Source: Faucicola mancuniensis
GTDB taxonomy: Bacteria; Pseudomonadota; Gammaproteobacteria; Pseudomonadales; Moraxellaceae
Reading direction: 5' to 3'
Length of the DNA: 64,000 nt
Assembly (NCBI RefSeq): GCF_046523945.1
Contig: NZ_CP171363.1
Span: 992,001-1,056,000, forward strand
The translations under genes and the position numbers were made by a program. The notes below the pieces were generated by a model, which was given only the letters and a program-made list of their open reading frames with translations, ran no database searches and was not told the DNA's origin. Shown here piece by piece: positions 50,573 through 58,334 of the stretch; positions within the stretch are counted from its first letter, which is position 1, and the number at the start of each line of letters is the position of its first letter.

Positions 50573-53041
50573 GTGTCAAAACCAAACAAAAACACCTATT
50601 ATCTTGGCATTCGTCATCATGGCGTTGGTTCTAGCACTCGGCTGTTGTCGGTGTTAAACAAACTCAAACCTGCCAAAGTGCTGATTGAAGGGGCGAGCGA
50701 CTGTAGCGAGCTTTTAGCCCTGCTTGCCCATCGGCAGATGAAACCACCTGTTGCCTTGCTTGCCTATGCCACCGATTATCCAGAATCGCATTTTTATTAT
50801 CCTTTTGCCGAATTTTCGCCAGAATATCAAGCAACTGTATGGGCGATGAAATATGGGGCAGACGTGGCGTTTATTGATTTGCCTGTGGCGGTCAAACTTG
50901 CCAAACAAGTGGCGGACATTGAAAAAGCCAAACAAGCCCAATTGGACAATGAAAACCAAACGGACAATGATGGCGAAACTGACGAAACCGAAACGGACGC
51001 TAACACCGATTTTGCCGAAACACAAAAAAGTGAGTTATCAGACGATGATAAATTGACCTTACGCCTAAAACATGACCCCATTTGCGTGTTGGCACAGTTG
51101 GCAGGGTATGGCGATGGTGAAGATTGGTGGAATGACACCATTGAGCAAAATCGTGAAGCGGACGATTTAGCCGATGATTTGGCAACTTTTGATGCGGTGG
51201 GCGATGCCATGTTTGCCTTACGCCAAAAACTCTTAGAACGTGATGACATTCAAACCCATCTTGATGATGACATTGGTGATGATGAGCGTGAAGCCTATAT
51301 GCGTCAGCAAATTGCTAGTCATCAAAAAACTGCCCACAATGATGACGTGATTGTGGTGGTGTGTGGGGCGTGGCACGTCCCTGCTCTTGACCCTAAGCGG
51401 TTTGCCGAATTGACCGACAAAGACGGCAACGCCCTAACTTTTAACAGCAAAAACGACAACGCCATCATCAAAACCTTGCCAAAAAAACTTGCCCAATCAA
51501 AGGTAAAAACCACTTGGATTCCGTGGACTTCACCACGTTTGGCAAGCTCGCAAGGCTATAGGGCAGGGGTAAAAGCCCCCATGTGGTACTTACACCTGTG
51601 GCAAAACCGAGAATATGCTGAAATTTATGAACATTGGCTCAGTCTTGTCGCCAATCGTTTGCGTGAACAAGGTCATGTCATCTCTACAGCGTCCGTCATT
51701 GAAGCGGTACGCCTAAGCCAGATGCTTGCGGTGGTGCGTGGTCGCCCATCGGTCGGCTTTGAAGAGTTGATTGACAGCAGTATCGCTTGTTTGTGTTTTG
51801 GCGAGCCGTTGTTGTGGCAACAGCTTGAACAATCGCTACTGCTTGGCAATCAGGTCGGACAAATTCCAGACGATATGCCCCTTGCACCGCTGTTGGAAGA
51901 TTTACAGCGTTTGCAAAAACAAACCAAACTTGCCCCAGAGAGCCTTGCCAAAGAAATTTCGGTAGATTTACGCAGTGAAATTGGCTTAAAAAAATCGCAC
52001 TTGTTGCACCGTTTGCAAATTTTGGGCGTGCCTTGGGGCAAAGTGCTGAACAGCGGTGGCAGTCGTGGTACGTTTCGTGAAAAGTGGTTGTTAAAATGGA
52101 AACCTGAATTTGCGGTGGCGTTGGTGGAAAATTTGGTGTACGGCAACACCATTTTGCAAGCGTCCGCCAACAAACTTGCCGAAACCATGCAAAAAACCAC
52201 CAAATTAAACCAACTGGTCAGCGATGTACAGCTTGCCCTACAAGCCGATTTGACCCATACTGCAAGCGTGGGACTGGAGCGACTTGGCGTATTGGCAAAC
52301 CAAACGGACAATACCGATGAGCTTTTGCAAAGCCTATCGCCTTTGGTGCATTTAGAGCGTTATGGGACGGCTCGTGCCATGTCGCTTGCTCAAGTGGGCG
52401 AATTGGTGCGACAGCTTGCCATTAAAGTGGCAATCGCCCTGCCGTATGCGTGCCGAAATCTTGACAACGAAACCGCCGAACGCCTGCACGAGCTGATAAA
52501 AAACGCTCATCATGCCCTACTACTTGGCGAAGTGGAAAGCGATGTCATGGACGTGTGGTGGCAAGCGTTGGCGGAGATTAGCGATGGTTTGCACCAACAC
52601 AGCCAAGCCAGCAAAATGTTGGTTGGTTTGTGTAATCTATTGCTATATCAAGCGGAAAAAATTGACAGCGAACAACTAGAAGAGCGACTACAAAAAGCCC
52701 TATCGTCCGCTTTTGCTACCCAAGATTCGGCACAATTTTTTGTGGGGTTTTTTAAGGGCGTGAGCAAAAATTTGTTGTATGATGACGTGTTGTTGCAAGC
52801 GGTGCAAAATTGGCTCACTCGTTTAAATGGTGATGAATTTGTGGAATATTTGCCCCTGTTTCGCCGTGTGTTTGCTGACCTTGACCCCATCGAACGCAAG
52901 CATTTACTAGAAAAAGCCACCAAAGGCAAGGCGGTGGAAAATACCCAGCAACTTAATCAAGCCATGTATCCGCTTTTGCAAACGCATTTAACGGTTTTGC
53001 AAAAATTGCTGGGTGGGGATAAAAATTGGGCGAGTGGTTAA
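50573..53041 (+). CDS. DUF5682 family protein
   Basis: An 822-residue protein starting with GTG (AAGG upstream). The N-terminal part has YYLGIRHHGVGSSTRLL near residue 15, VLIEGASDCSELL, AVWAMKYGADVAFIDLPVAVK and an acidic linker (about 120-160), then VVCGAWHVPALD near residue 270. The spaced GIRHHG, EGxxD and GxWHxPAL motifs recall the EreA/ChaN/TraB-TIKI hydrolase superfamily, which is inference. The remainder (about 330-820) is helical. DUF5682 genes are recurrent neighbours of MoxR and VWA genes. It could be the catalytic effector of the system. Confidence 0.82.
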   Translation: MSKPNKNTYYLGIRHHGVGSSTRLLSVLNKLKPAKVLIEGASDCSELLALLAHRQMKPPVALLAYATDYPESHFYYPFAEFSPEYQATVWAMKYGADVAFIDLPVAVKLAKQVADIEKAKQAQLDNENQTDNDGETDETETDANTDFAETQKSELSDDDKLTLRLKHDPICVLAQLAGYGDGEDWWNDTIEQNREADDLADDLATFDAVGDAMFALRQKLLERDDIQTHLDDDIGDDEREAYMRQQIASHQKTAHNDDVIVVVCGAWHVPALDPKRFAELTDKDGNALTFNSKNDNAIIKTLPKKLAQSKVKTTWIPWTSPRLASSQGYRAGVKAPMWYLHLWQNREYAEIYEHWLSLVANRLREQGHVISTASVIEAVRLSQMLAVVRGRPSVGFEELIDSSIACLCFGEPLLWQQLEQSLLLGNQVGQIPDDMPLAPLLEDLQRLQKQTKLAPESLAKEISVDLRSEIGLKKSHLLHRLQILGVPWGKVLNSGGSRGTFREKWLLKWKPEFAVALVENLVYGNTILQASANKLAETMQKTTKLNQLVSDVQLALQADLTHTASVGLERLGVLANQTDNTDELLQSLSPLVHLERYGTARAMSLAQVGELVRQLAIKVAIALPYACRNLDNETAERLHELIKNAHHALLLGEVESDVMDVWWQALAEISDGLHQHSQASKMLVGLCNLLLYQAEKIDSEQLEERLQKALSSAFATQDSAQFFVGFFKGVSKNLLYDDVLLQAVQNWLTRLNGDEFVEYLPLFRRVFADLDPIERKHLLEKATKGKAVENTQQLNQAMYPLLQTHLTVLQKLLGGDKNWASG

Positions 53042-53072
53042 ATTTTGAAAAATAATTGCATTTAGCCTAAAG

Positions 53073-53974
53073 TGTAAGAACCTCAAGCGTTATTTACACT
53101 TTGTTTAAAATAAAACTCCAACCACTCATAAGGAGTAAAGGTTTGAGTTTTGCCAGTAATATCATCTTTTTTAGTTAAAGATGAATGGGGTTTAACGGTA
53201 TTATAGAAATTAAGAAATCTTGTTAATTCTTGCTTTCTATGTTCACTACCTGTAAATTCACATTGTTCATGCCACATTTCCATGAGCGTACGTATTACTC
53301 GTTCTGCTTTACCATTGGTTTGTGGTTTGGCAACTTTGGTGAATTTCTGATTGATGTTGTTATCATAACAGGCTTTGACAAATTCATGGTCTTTTGTGCC
53401 TTTATATTCTGTGCCATTGTCAGAATAAATCACCTCAATCGTATAAGGGCAAGGTTTAATAACTTGTTCTGTCAGAAACTTAGCCGCACTAAAAGCTGTT
53501 TTGTCTGGCATAATACAAGCATACAGTTCACGAGAATAATCATCAATGGCAACAAACAGATATTCTCTAGGGCTGTTGCTATTTTGTCCTTTGAGCAGTG
53601 GTAGGCGTTTTGTATCTACGTGTACCATCTCACCAGGATAGGATTTATTATAACGCTTGGCTTGTTTTTTGAGTTTGTCTTGTATACTCTTTTCAACTTT
53701 AGCTAAGCGTTTAATGCCAAATTTCGCTTGTTTAAAGCGATTATTGACACTGGTTTGTGGTTTTAGTAACTTCACTCTAGCAAGTTTCAATACCTTGTAG
53801 ATTGTTGGTCTTGATACTTTGTATTCTTCAGCAAGTGATGTTACGCTTTGTTTGTTTTGATGATAGGCTATCCAAATAGCTTCTCTTTCAAACGGTAGCA
53901 GTCTGGTGTTTTTATGTATGTTCATTTGCAGTATTTTATCCTAAATACTGTAAATAACGCTAGGATATCTTACA
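53073..53974 (-). mobile_element. IS481-family insertion sequence, copy 1 (902 bp)
   Basis: Ends TGTAAGAACCTC on the left and complementary ATCTTACA on the right share terminal TGTAAGA and an inner block AGCGTTATTTACA. A 7-bp target duplication CCTAAAG flanks it at 53066-53072 and 53975-53981. It separates DUF5682 from the VWA gene. One intact transposase gene lies inside. Confidence 0.92.
53083..53925 (-). CDS. IS481-family transposase, copy 1
   Basis: A 280-residue DDE transposase with an N-terminal HTH (LPFEREAIWIAYHQNKQSVT, then LAEEYKVSRPTIYKVLKL) and an rve core: Asp in MVHVDTKRLPLL, Asp in IYSDNGTEYKG and Glu in TNGKAERVIRTLMEMWHEQ. It carries D at YDNN and G/R at EFTGSEHRK, where copy 2 has N, S and G. 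The frame is complete, so the element may be active. Confidence 0.93.
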   Translation of the reverse strand: MNIHKNTRLLPFEREAIWIAYHQNKQSVTSLAEEYKVSRPTIYKVLKLARVKLLKPQTSVNNRFKQAKFGIKRLAKVEKSIQDKLKKQAKRYNKSYPGEMVHVDTKRLPLLKGQNSNSPREYLFVAIDDYSRELYACIMPDKTAFSAAKFLTEQVIKPCPYTIEVIYSDNGTEYKGTKDHEFVKACYDNNINQKFTKVAKPQTNGKAERVIRTLMEMWHEQCEFTGSEHRKQELTRFLNFYNTVKPHSSLTKKDDITGKTQTFTPYEWLEFYFKQSVNNA

Positions 53975-54029
53975 CCTAAAGTTTATGGAAAGCCCCTACA
54001 TTTCAATAACTTAAAAAAAGAAAACCATT

Positions 54030-55253
54030 ATGAACGACATCACCGAACCACAACTTGACGAAACTCAAACCCCAACCAATCAAGACGAACAATCCCGCCG
54101 TTGGCAACTGGTATTAGGCGTTGATGACGACCAACGCCCCCTAAACAGCCACGACCAACGTCTATCCCAAGCCCTAAATATGCTTTATGACAACGATTCA
54201 TCTGGCAAAAAAGGACGTGGCGGACTGGGACGCTCTGCCCCAAACGTTGCCAAATGGCTAGGTGATATCAGAGAATTTTTTCCAAGCTCGGTGGTGCAAG
54301 TGGTGCAAAAAGACGCTTTTGAGCGGTTAAATTTGACCCAAATGCTCTTAGAACCTGAATTTTTGGCAGTGATGGAAGCGGATGTGCATTTGGTGGCGGA
54401 TTTGGTGAGTTTACGTTCCGCCATGCCAGAAAAAACCCTAGAAACCGCTCGCCAAGTGGTGAAAAAAGTTGTTGATGAACTCATGGCTCGCCTTGAACAA
54501 CAAACCACCGAAGCCATTCGTGGGGCGGTCAATAAATCCAAACGCACCCACCGCCCACGTTTTAACGACATTGACTGGACAAAAACCATCGGAGCAAACC
54601 TACGCCATTATCAGCACAGCCATCAGACCATCATTCCTGAAAAACTGGTCGGCTATCTTCGCCAAAGCAAACGCATGACCGACCTTGATGAAGTGGTGCT
54701 GTGCGTTGACCAATCTGGAAGTATGGCAAGCTCAGTGGTGTATAGTGCGATTTTTTCGGCGGTGATGGCATCAATTCCTAGCGTCAAAACCAAACTGGTG
54801 TGCTTTGATACGGCGATTTTTGACTTGACTGATGATTTAGAAGACCCTGTCAGCGTGCTGTTTGGCGTGCAATTGGGCGGTGGCACGGACATCAACCAAG
54901 CGGTGGCGTATTGTGCCAATAAGATTGAAACGCCAAGCAAAGCCCATTTGGTGCTAATCACCGATTTGTACGAAGGCGGAAATGCCAAAGAACTGGTGAG
55001 CCGTGTCGCCACCTTACAAAAACAAGGGGTAAATGTGATAATCCTGCTTGCTCTAAGCGATGACGGCAGACCGTCTTATGACGCTGATTTGGCAGGCGTG
55101 TTTGCCAGTATGAGAATCCCTGTGTTTGCCTGTACGCCAGACCAATTTCCAGACTTGATGGCAACGGCTCTAAAACGTGAAGACGTGATGGCGTGGGCAT
55201 CTGACCAAGATATTAAGGTGGTGAGAGGAAGTGATGAGGTAAAGGTAGTGTAG
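54030..55253 (+). CDS. VWA (CoxE-like) protein (YehP-like)
   Basis: A 407-residue protein with a basic, helical N-terminal half and a C-terminal VWA domain. The metal-binding MIDAS motif DQSGS lies at residues 227-231, with the supporting Thr in GGGTDINQAV and Asp in LITDLYEGG. VWA partners of MoxR ATPases act as substrate-binding or metal-sensing adaptors; E. coli YehP is the likely counterpart. An IS lies 55 bp upstream and another 13 bp downstream, so it is cut off from the operon promoter and may depend on an IS-borne promoter. Confidence 0.9.
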   Translation: MNDITEPQLDETQTPTNQDEQSRRWQLVLGVDDDQRPLNSHDQRLSQALNMLYDNDSSGKKGRGGLGRSAPNVAKWLGDIREFFPSSVVQVVQKDAFERLNLTQMLLEPEFLAVMEADVHLVADLVSLRSAMPEKTLETARQVVKKVVDELMARLEQQTTEAIRGAVNKSKRTHRPRFNDIDWTKTIGANLRHYQHSHQTIIPEKLVGYLRQSKRMTDLDEVVLCVDQSGSMASSVVYSAIFSAVMASIPSVKTKLVCFDTAIFDLTDDLEDPVSVLFGVQLGGGTDINQAVAYCANKIETPSKAHLVLITDLYEGGNAKELVSRVATLQKQGVNVIILLALSDDGRPSYDADLAGVFASMRIPVFACTPDQFPDLMATALKREDVMAWASDQDIKVVRGSDEVKVV

Positions 55254-55266
55254 GTATTACATAAAC

Positions 55267-56168
55267 TGTAAGAACCTCAAGCGTTATTTACACTTTGTTT
55301 AAAATAAAACTCCAACCACTCATAAGGAGTAAAGGTTTGAGTTTTGCCAGTAATATCATCTTTTTTAGTTAAAGATGAATGGGGTTTAACGGTATTATAG
55401 AAATTAAGAAATCTTGTTAATTCTTGCTTTCCATGTTCACTACTTGTAAATTCACATTGTTCATGCCACATTTCCATGAGCGTACGTATTACTCGTTCTG
55501 CTTTACCATTGGTTTGTGGTTTGGCAACTTTGGTGAATTTCTGATTGATGTTGTTATTATAACAGGCTTTGACAAATTCATGGTCTTTTGTGCCTTTATA
55601 TTCTGTGCCATTGTCAGAATAAATCACCTCAATCGTATAAGGGCAAGGTTTAATAACTTGTTCTGTCAGAAACTTAGCCGCACTAAAAGCTGTTTTGTCT
55701 GGCATAATACAAGCATACAGTTCACGAGAATAATCATCAATGGCAACAAACAGATATTCTCTAGGGCTGTTGCTATTTTGTCCTTTGAGCAGTGGTAGGC
55801 GTTTTGTATCTACGTGTACCATCTCACCAGGATAGGATTTATTATAACGCTTGGCTTGTTTTTTGAGTTTGTCTTGTATACTCTTTTCAACTTTAGCTAA
55901 GCGTTTAATGCCAAATTTCGCTTGTTTAAAGCGATTATTGACACTGGTTTGTGGTTTTAGTAACTTCACTCTAGCAAGTTTCAATACCTTGTAGATTGTT
56001 GGTCTTGATACTTTGTATTCTTCAGCAAGTGATGTTACGCTTTGTTTGTTTTGATGATAGGCTATCCAAATAGCTTCTCTTTCAAACGGTAGCAGTCTGG
56101 TGTTTTTATGTATGTTCATTTGCAGTATTTTATCCTAAATACTGTAAATAACGCTAGGATATCTTACA
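55267..56168 (-). mobile_element. IS481-family insertion sequence, copy 2 (902 bp)
   Basis: It has the same ends, length and orientation as the copy at 53073, with a different 7-bp target duplication CATAAAC at 55260-55266 and 56169-56175. Its own duplication shows an independent insertion. It begins 13 bp after the VWA stop. Confidence 0.92.
55277..56119 (-). CDS. IS481-family transposase, copy 2
   Basis: A 280-residue transposase differing from copy 1 at three visible residues: YNNN for YDNN, EFTS for EFTG and EHGK for EHRK. HTH and catalytic D, D, E residues are intact. The near identity indicates recent duplication within the genome. Confidence 0.93.
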   Translation of the reverse strand: MNIHKNTRLLPFEREAIWIAYHQNKQSVTSLAEEYKVSRPTIYKVLKLARVKLLKPQTSVNNRFKQAKFGIKRLAKVEKSIQDKLKKQAKRYNKSYPGEMVHVDTKRLPLLKGQNSNSPREYLFVAIDDYSRELYACIMPDKTAFSAAKFLTEQVIKPCPYTIEVIYSDNGTEYKGTKDHEFVKACYNNNINQKFTKVAKPQTNGKAERVIRTLMEMWHEQCEFTSSEHGKQELTRFLNFYNTVKPHSSLTKKDDITGKTQTFTPYEWLEFYFKQSVNNA

Positions 56169-56301
56169 CATAAACATTTATCACAAAAACATTTAAAAAT
56201 ACCGCCAAGTTTTGTGCATAAATTGGATAATGTCGTTTAAACGGCAACAAAAATTTGCCATGAATGTCAGCAAAAATCGCAAAACGGAGCATTTTTCTCT
56301 C

Positions 56302-57063
56302 CTACTTAAACGCCACCACAGACGCAAAATTTAAAAACATAAACCACGTCAAACTTCGCTCAAACCCTGCCTCTGCCAGCCTTTCGTGATGAAATTCTAG
56401 CGTGTCGGTAATTAGCACATTTTCTAGGGCGTTGCGTTTGCCACTGATTTCCATTTCACTATAGTCATTGGCTCGTTTAAAATCATAATACCGCTCCACA
56501 CGCCACGCATCGTCTTGCTCGTCCGTTAGGTGCGTTTTTTCGGTCAAAATCAAAATGCCACCGTCTGTAAGTGCATCATAACATTTTTTTAATAAAATCA
56601 ACCGCTTATCCACAGGCAAAAACTGCAAAGTCAAATTTAGCACAATCATATCGCACGGCTCAAACACCACATCGCACACATCAGCACAAACCAAATTAAT
56701 GTCATGCGTGGGAAAATGCTCATCAAGCACGGTTTTTGCCTTGTCAATCATCGGCTGTGAAATGTCAATGGCAAAAATTTGCAAATCATCTGGGGCAAAC
56801 TCCCCTGCCAAAGCAAAGCTCACCGCACCGAGCGAACAGCCCAAATCATACACACGGCTGACTTTTTTGCCATTGGTGCCAACTTGACGAAAATTGCAAT
56901 GGCGTTTGGCAAAAATCGGCAACATCGCAAGCATTTGCCCATACCCCGGCACGCTACGGCGTATCATATCAGGAAAACAGGCGACCACTTGTTCATCAAA
57001 GCTAAAGCGAGCAGATTTGTCAAGCGGTGTGGTAAATAAGGTATCGTGGTTATTTTTTTTCAT
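56302..57063 (-). CDS. cmoA: Carboxy-S-adenosyl-L-methionine synthase
   Basis: This 253-residue enzyme converts SAM and prephenate to carboxy-SAM, the donor used by CmoB. Motifs: FSFDEQVVACFPDMIRRSVPGYG, the SAM loop VYDLGCSLGAVSFA, FAIDISQPMI, MIVLNLTLQFLPVDKR and the C-terminal FERSLTWFMFLNFASVVAFK. The length is normal. It is transcribed in the same direction as cmoB but separated from it by the MoxR-VWA island. Confidence 0.93.
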   Translation of the reverse strand: MKKNNHDTLFTTPLDKSARFSFDEQVVACFPDMIRRSVPGYGQMLAMLPIFAKRHCNFRQVGTNGKKVSRVYDLGCSLGAVSFALAGEFAPDDLQIFAIDISQPMIDKAKTVLDEHFPTHDINLVCADVCDVVFEPCDMIVLNLTLQFLPVDKRLILLKKCYDALTDGGILILTEKTHLTDEQDDAWRVERYYDFKRANDYSEMEISGKRNALENVLITDTLEFHHERLAEAGFERSLTWFMFLNFASVVAFK

Positions 57064-57099
57064 GGTTTTTTATGGTTTTTTGTCATCAAGTTTTTGGAT

Positions 57100-57555
57100 T
57101 TATTCTAAACTGTCTAAAATTAACAGATGATGTTGCGTTGCATTTTTGACAATATGATAATCAATTCGCTTGTCAAAAGTTACCAAAACGGCTTGATTTG
57201 CCACCGCCAAAGCGAGCAAATACCCATCGGTCAGTTGTCTATGCCCTTGCAAATGTCGCCAATTAAAAATTTCATGTTGAATCACATCTAATTCACAAGT
57301 CAAAAACTGATGACGAGTCTTAACAATTGCCTTATCAAAAATCTGTTGAATATCACTAAAACTATAATTTGCAGGATAACTTGGCAAAGACAAAATCCTT
57401 AAACACGCCATTTGCGTGATTGTACAACTCAGCCATACTTTATTTTGAGCAATAATATGATGAGAAAACCACTTTTTTACCAACGAATGATTGGCATTTT
57501 TATTGTCAAATAAAGCCACTAAAACATTGGCATCAAGTAAAAATTTTGTCGTCAT
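57100..57555 (-). CDS. PIN-domain toxin, VapC-like
   Basis: A 151-residue PIN-domain protein. Acidic metal-binding residues are visible in KFLLDANVLVALFD (Asp near 8) and RQLTDGYLLALAVANQAVLVTFDKRIDY (Asp near 110 and 128). PIN toxins cleave tRNA or rRNA; the target here is unknown. Its ATG overlaps the antitoxin TAA by one base (TAATG), a toxin-antitoxin hallmark. The pair lies beside the accessory island. Confidence 0.85.
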   Translation of the reverse strand: MTTKFLLDANVLVALFDNKNANHSLVKKWFSHHIIAQNKVWLSCTITQMACLRILSLPSYPANYSFSDIQQIFDKAIVKTRHQFLTCELDVIQHEIFNWRHLQGHRQLTDGYLLALAVANQAVLVTFDKRIDYHIVKNATQHHLLILDSLE

Positions 57556-57773
57556 TAAATGCCTTCTTGTTCACGAAGCTGGTTAATAAAATCATTCGTT
57601 ACAACTTGTCTAGTTTGCGACAATACTTCAAACGGCAATTCAATTTCAGGATTTTTTCTATTTTCTAAATAATTTTTTAATAAATCGGCAATGACCGATG
57701 AGCGTTTGTTTTCGGGGACTTGTTGATAAAAGTCATGAATTAACTCATCAGAAAAATCTAACGTCATTTGCAT
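57555..57773 (-). CDS. Antitoxin partner of the PIN toxin
   Basis: A 72-residue protein, MQMTLDFSDELIHDFYQQVP at the start, with a ribbon-helix-helix-like N-terminus and an unstructured-looking C-terminus LSQTRQVVTNDFINQLREQ that could neutralise the toxin. AAGGA-type sequence (GGAGCAAATC) precedes the ATG. It is encoded first and overlaps the toxin by one base. The identification rests mainly on context. Confidence 0.75.
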   Translation of the reverse strand: MQMTLDFSDELIHDFYQQVPENKRSSVIADLLKNYLENRKNPEIELPFEVLSQTRQVVTNDFINQLREQEGI

Positions 57774-57827
57774 GATTTGCTCCTTTTTGATGAAATTGAT
57801 AAAGTGATAGAAAATTTAAACAAAAGT

Positions 57828-58046
57828 TTACAACGTGCGTGAAAAATAATATTCCAACACCATTTTTATCAAAAATCCAAAAAATCCACCGCCCAATGCG
57901 ACAAAAATCCAAAACGTGCCTTGTTTGCCCGCTTTATTTTTTTTGGATAAATCCCACATAATAAAAAATAAAAATGCAATAAAAACAGGAACTAACACAT
58001 TCATACCAAGTTTGGTAATGGTTTCATTTGAAATAAGAAATAACAT
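57828..58046 (-). CDS. DUF2788 small membrane protein
   Basis: A 72-residue protein with two membrane spans, VLVPVFIAFLFFIMWDLSK and TFWIFVALGGGFFGFLIKMV, and the DUF2788 signature FxxWDLxKxxKAGxxGTF between them. Function unknown. It is the upstream gene of the antitoxin pair on the same strand, 54 bp away, and diverges from argS. Confidence 0.8.
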   Translation of the reverse strand: MLFLISNETITKLGMNVLVPVFIAFLFFIMWDLSKKNKAGKQGTFWIFVALGGGFFGFLIKMVLEYYFSRTL

Positions 58047-58261
58047 TCGTTCACCTTTTTAATCATGTTATGTTGGGCGATTTTTTACTTTTTTTAATAG
58101 GCTTGTATAATTTTTTTGTAAAATCATTCGCCCAAATGGTTGCTAAAAAATTTAAAATTGCGGTTATTATACTCCAAAATTAACCTGACTGCTTTATCAC
58201 TGACAATTTATCATGGAAAAACCATGAAAAATTACGAAAAATTACCGAAAAAATAATTATT

Positions 58262-58271
58262 TTGTTATAAT
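58262..58271 (+). promoter_or_regulatory. Extended -10 element for argS
   Basis: TGTTATAAT at 58263-58271 matches an extended -10, about 64 nt before the argS start. The 288-bp gap to the DUF2788 gene otherwise shows no gene. Confidence 0.4.
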
Positions 58272-58334
58272 TTAGCACGTTTATTTTTTTAACAATTTTT
58301 TTATACATTTTACAAAATTTTAATGAGAAATATT

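Noticed and set aside
53066..56175. Composite transposon carrying the VWA gene
   Set aside because: Each IS has its own matching 7-bp duplication, so each inserted alone. A composite would show one duplication at the outer ends only.
45929..56301. Prophage or integrative element around the MoxR-VWA cluster
   Set aside because: No integrase, attachment repeats, phage structural genes or tRNA are seen; xerD at 28963 is the housekeeping recombinase.
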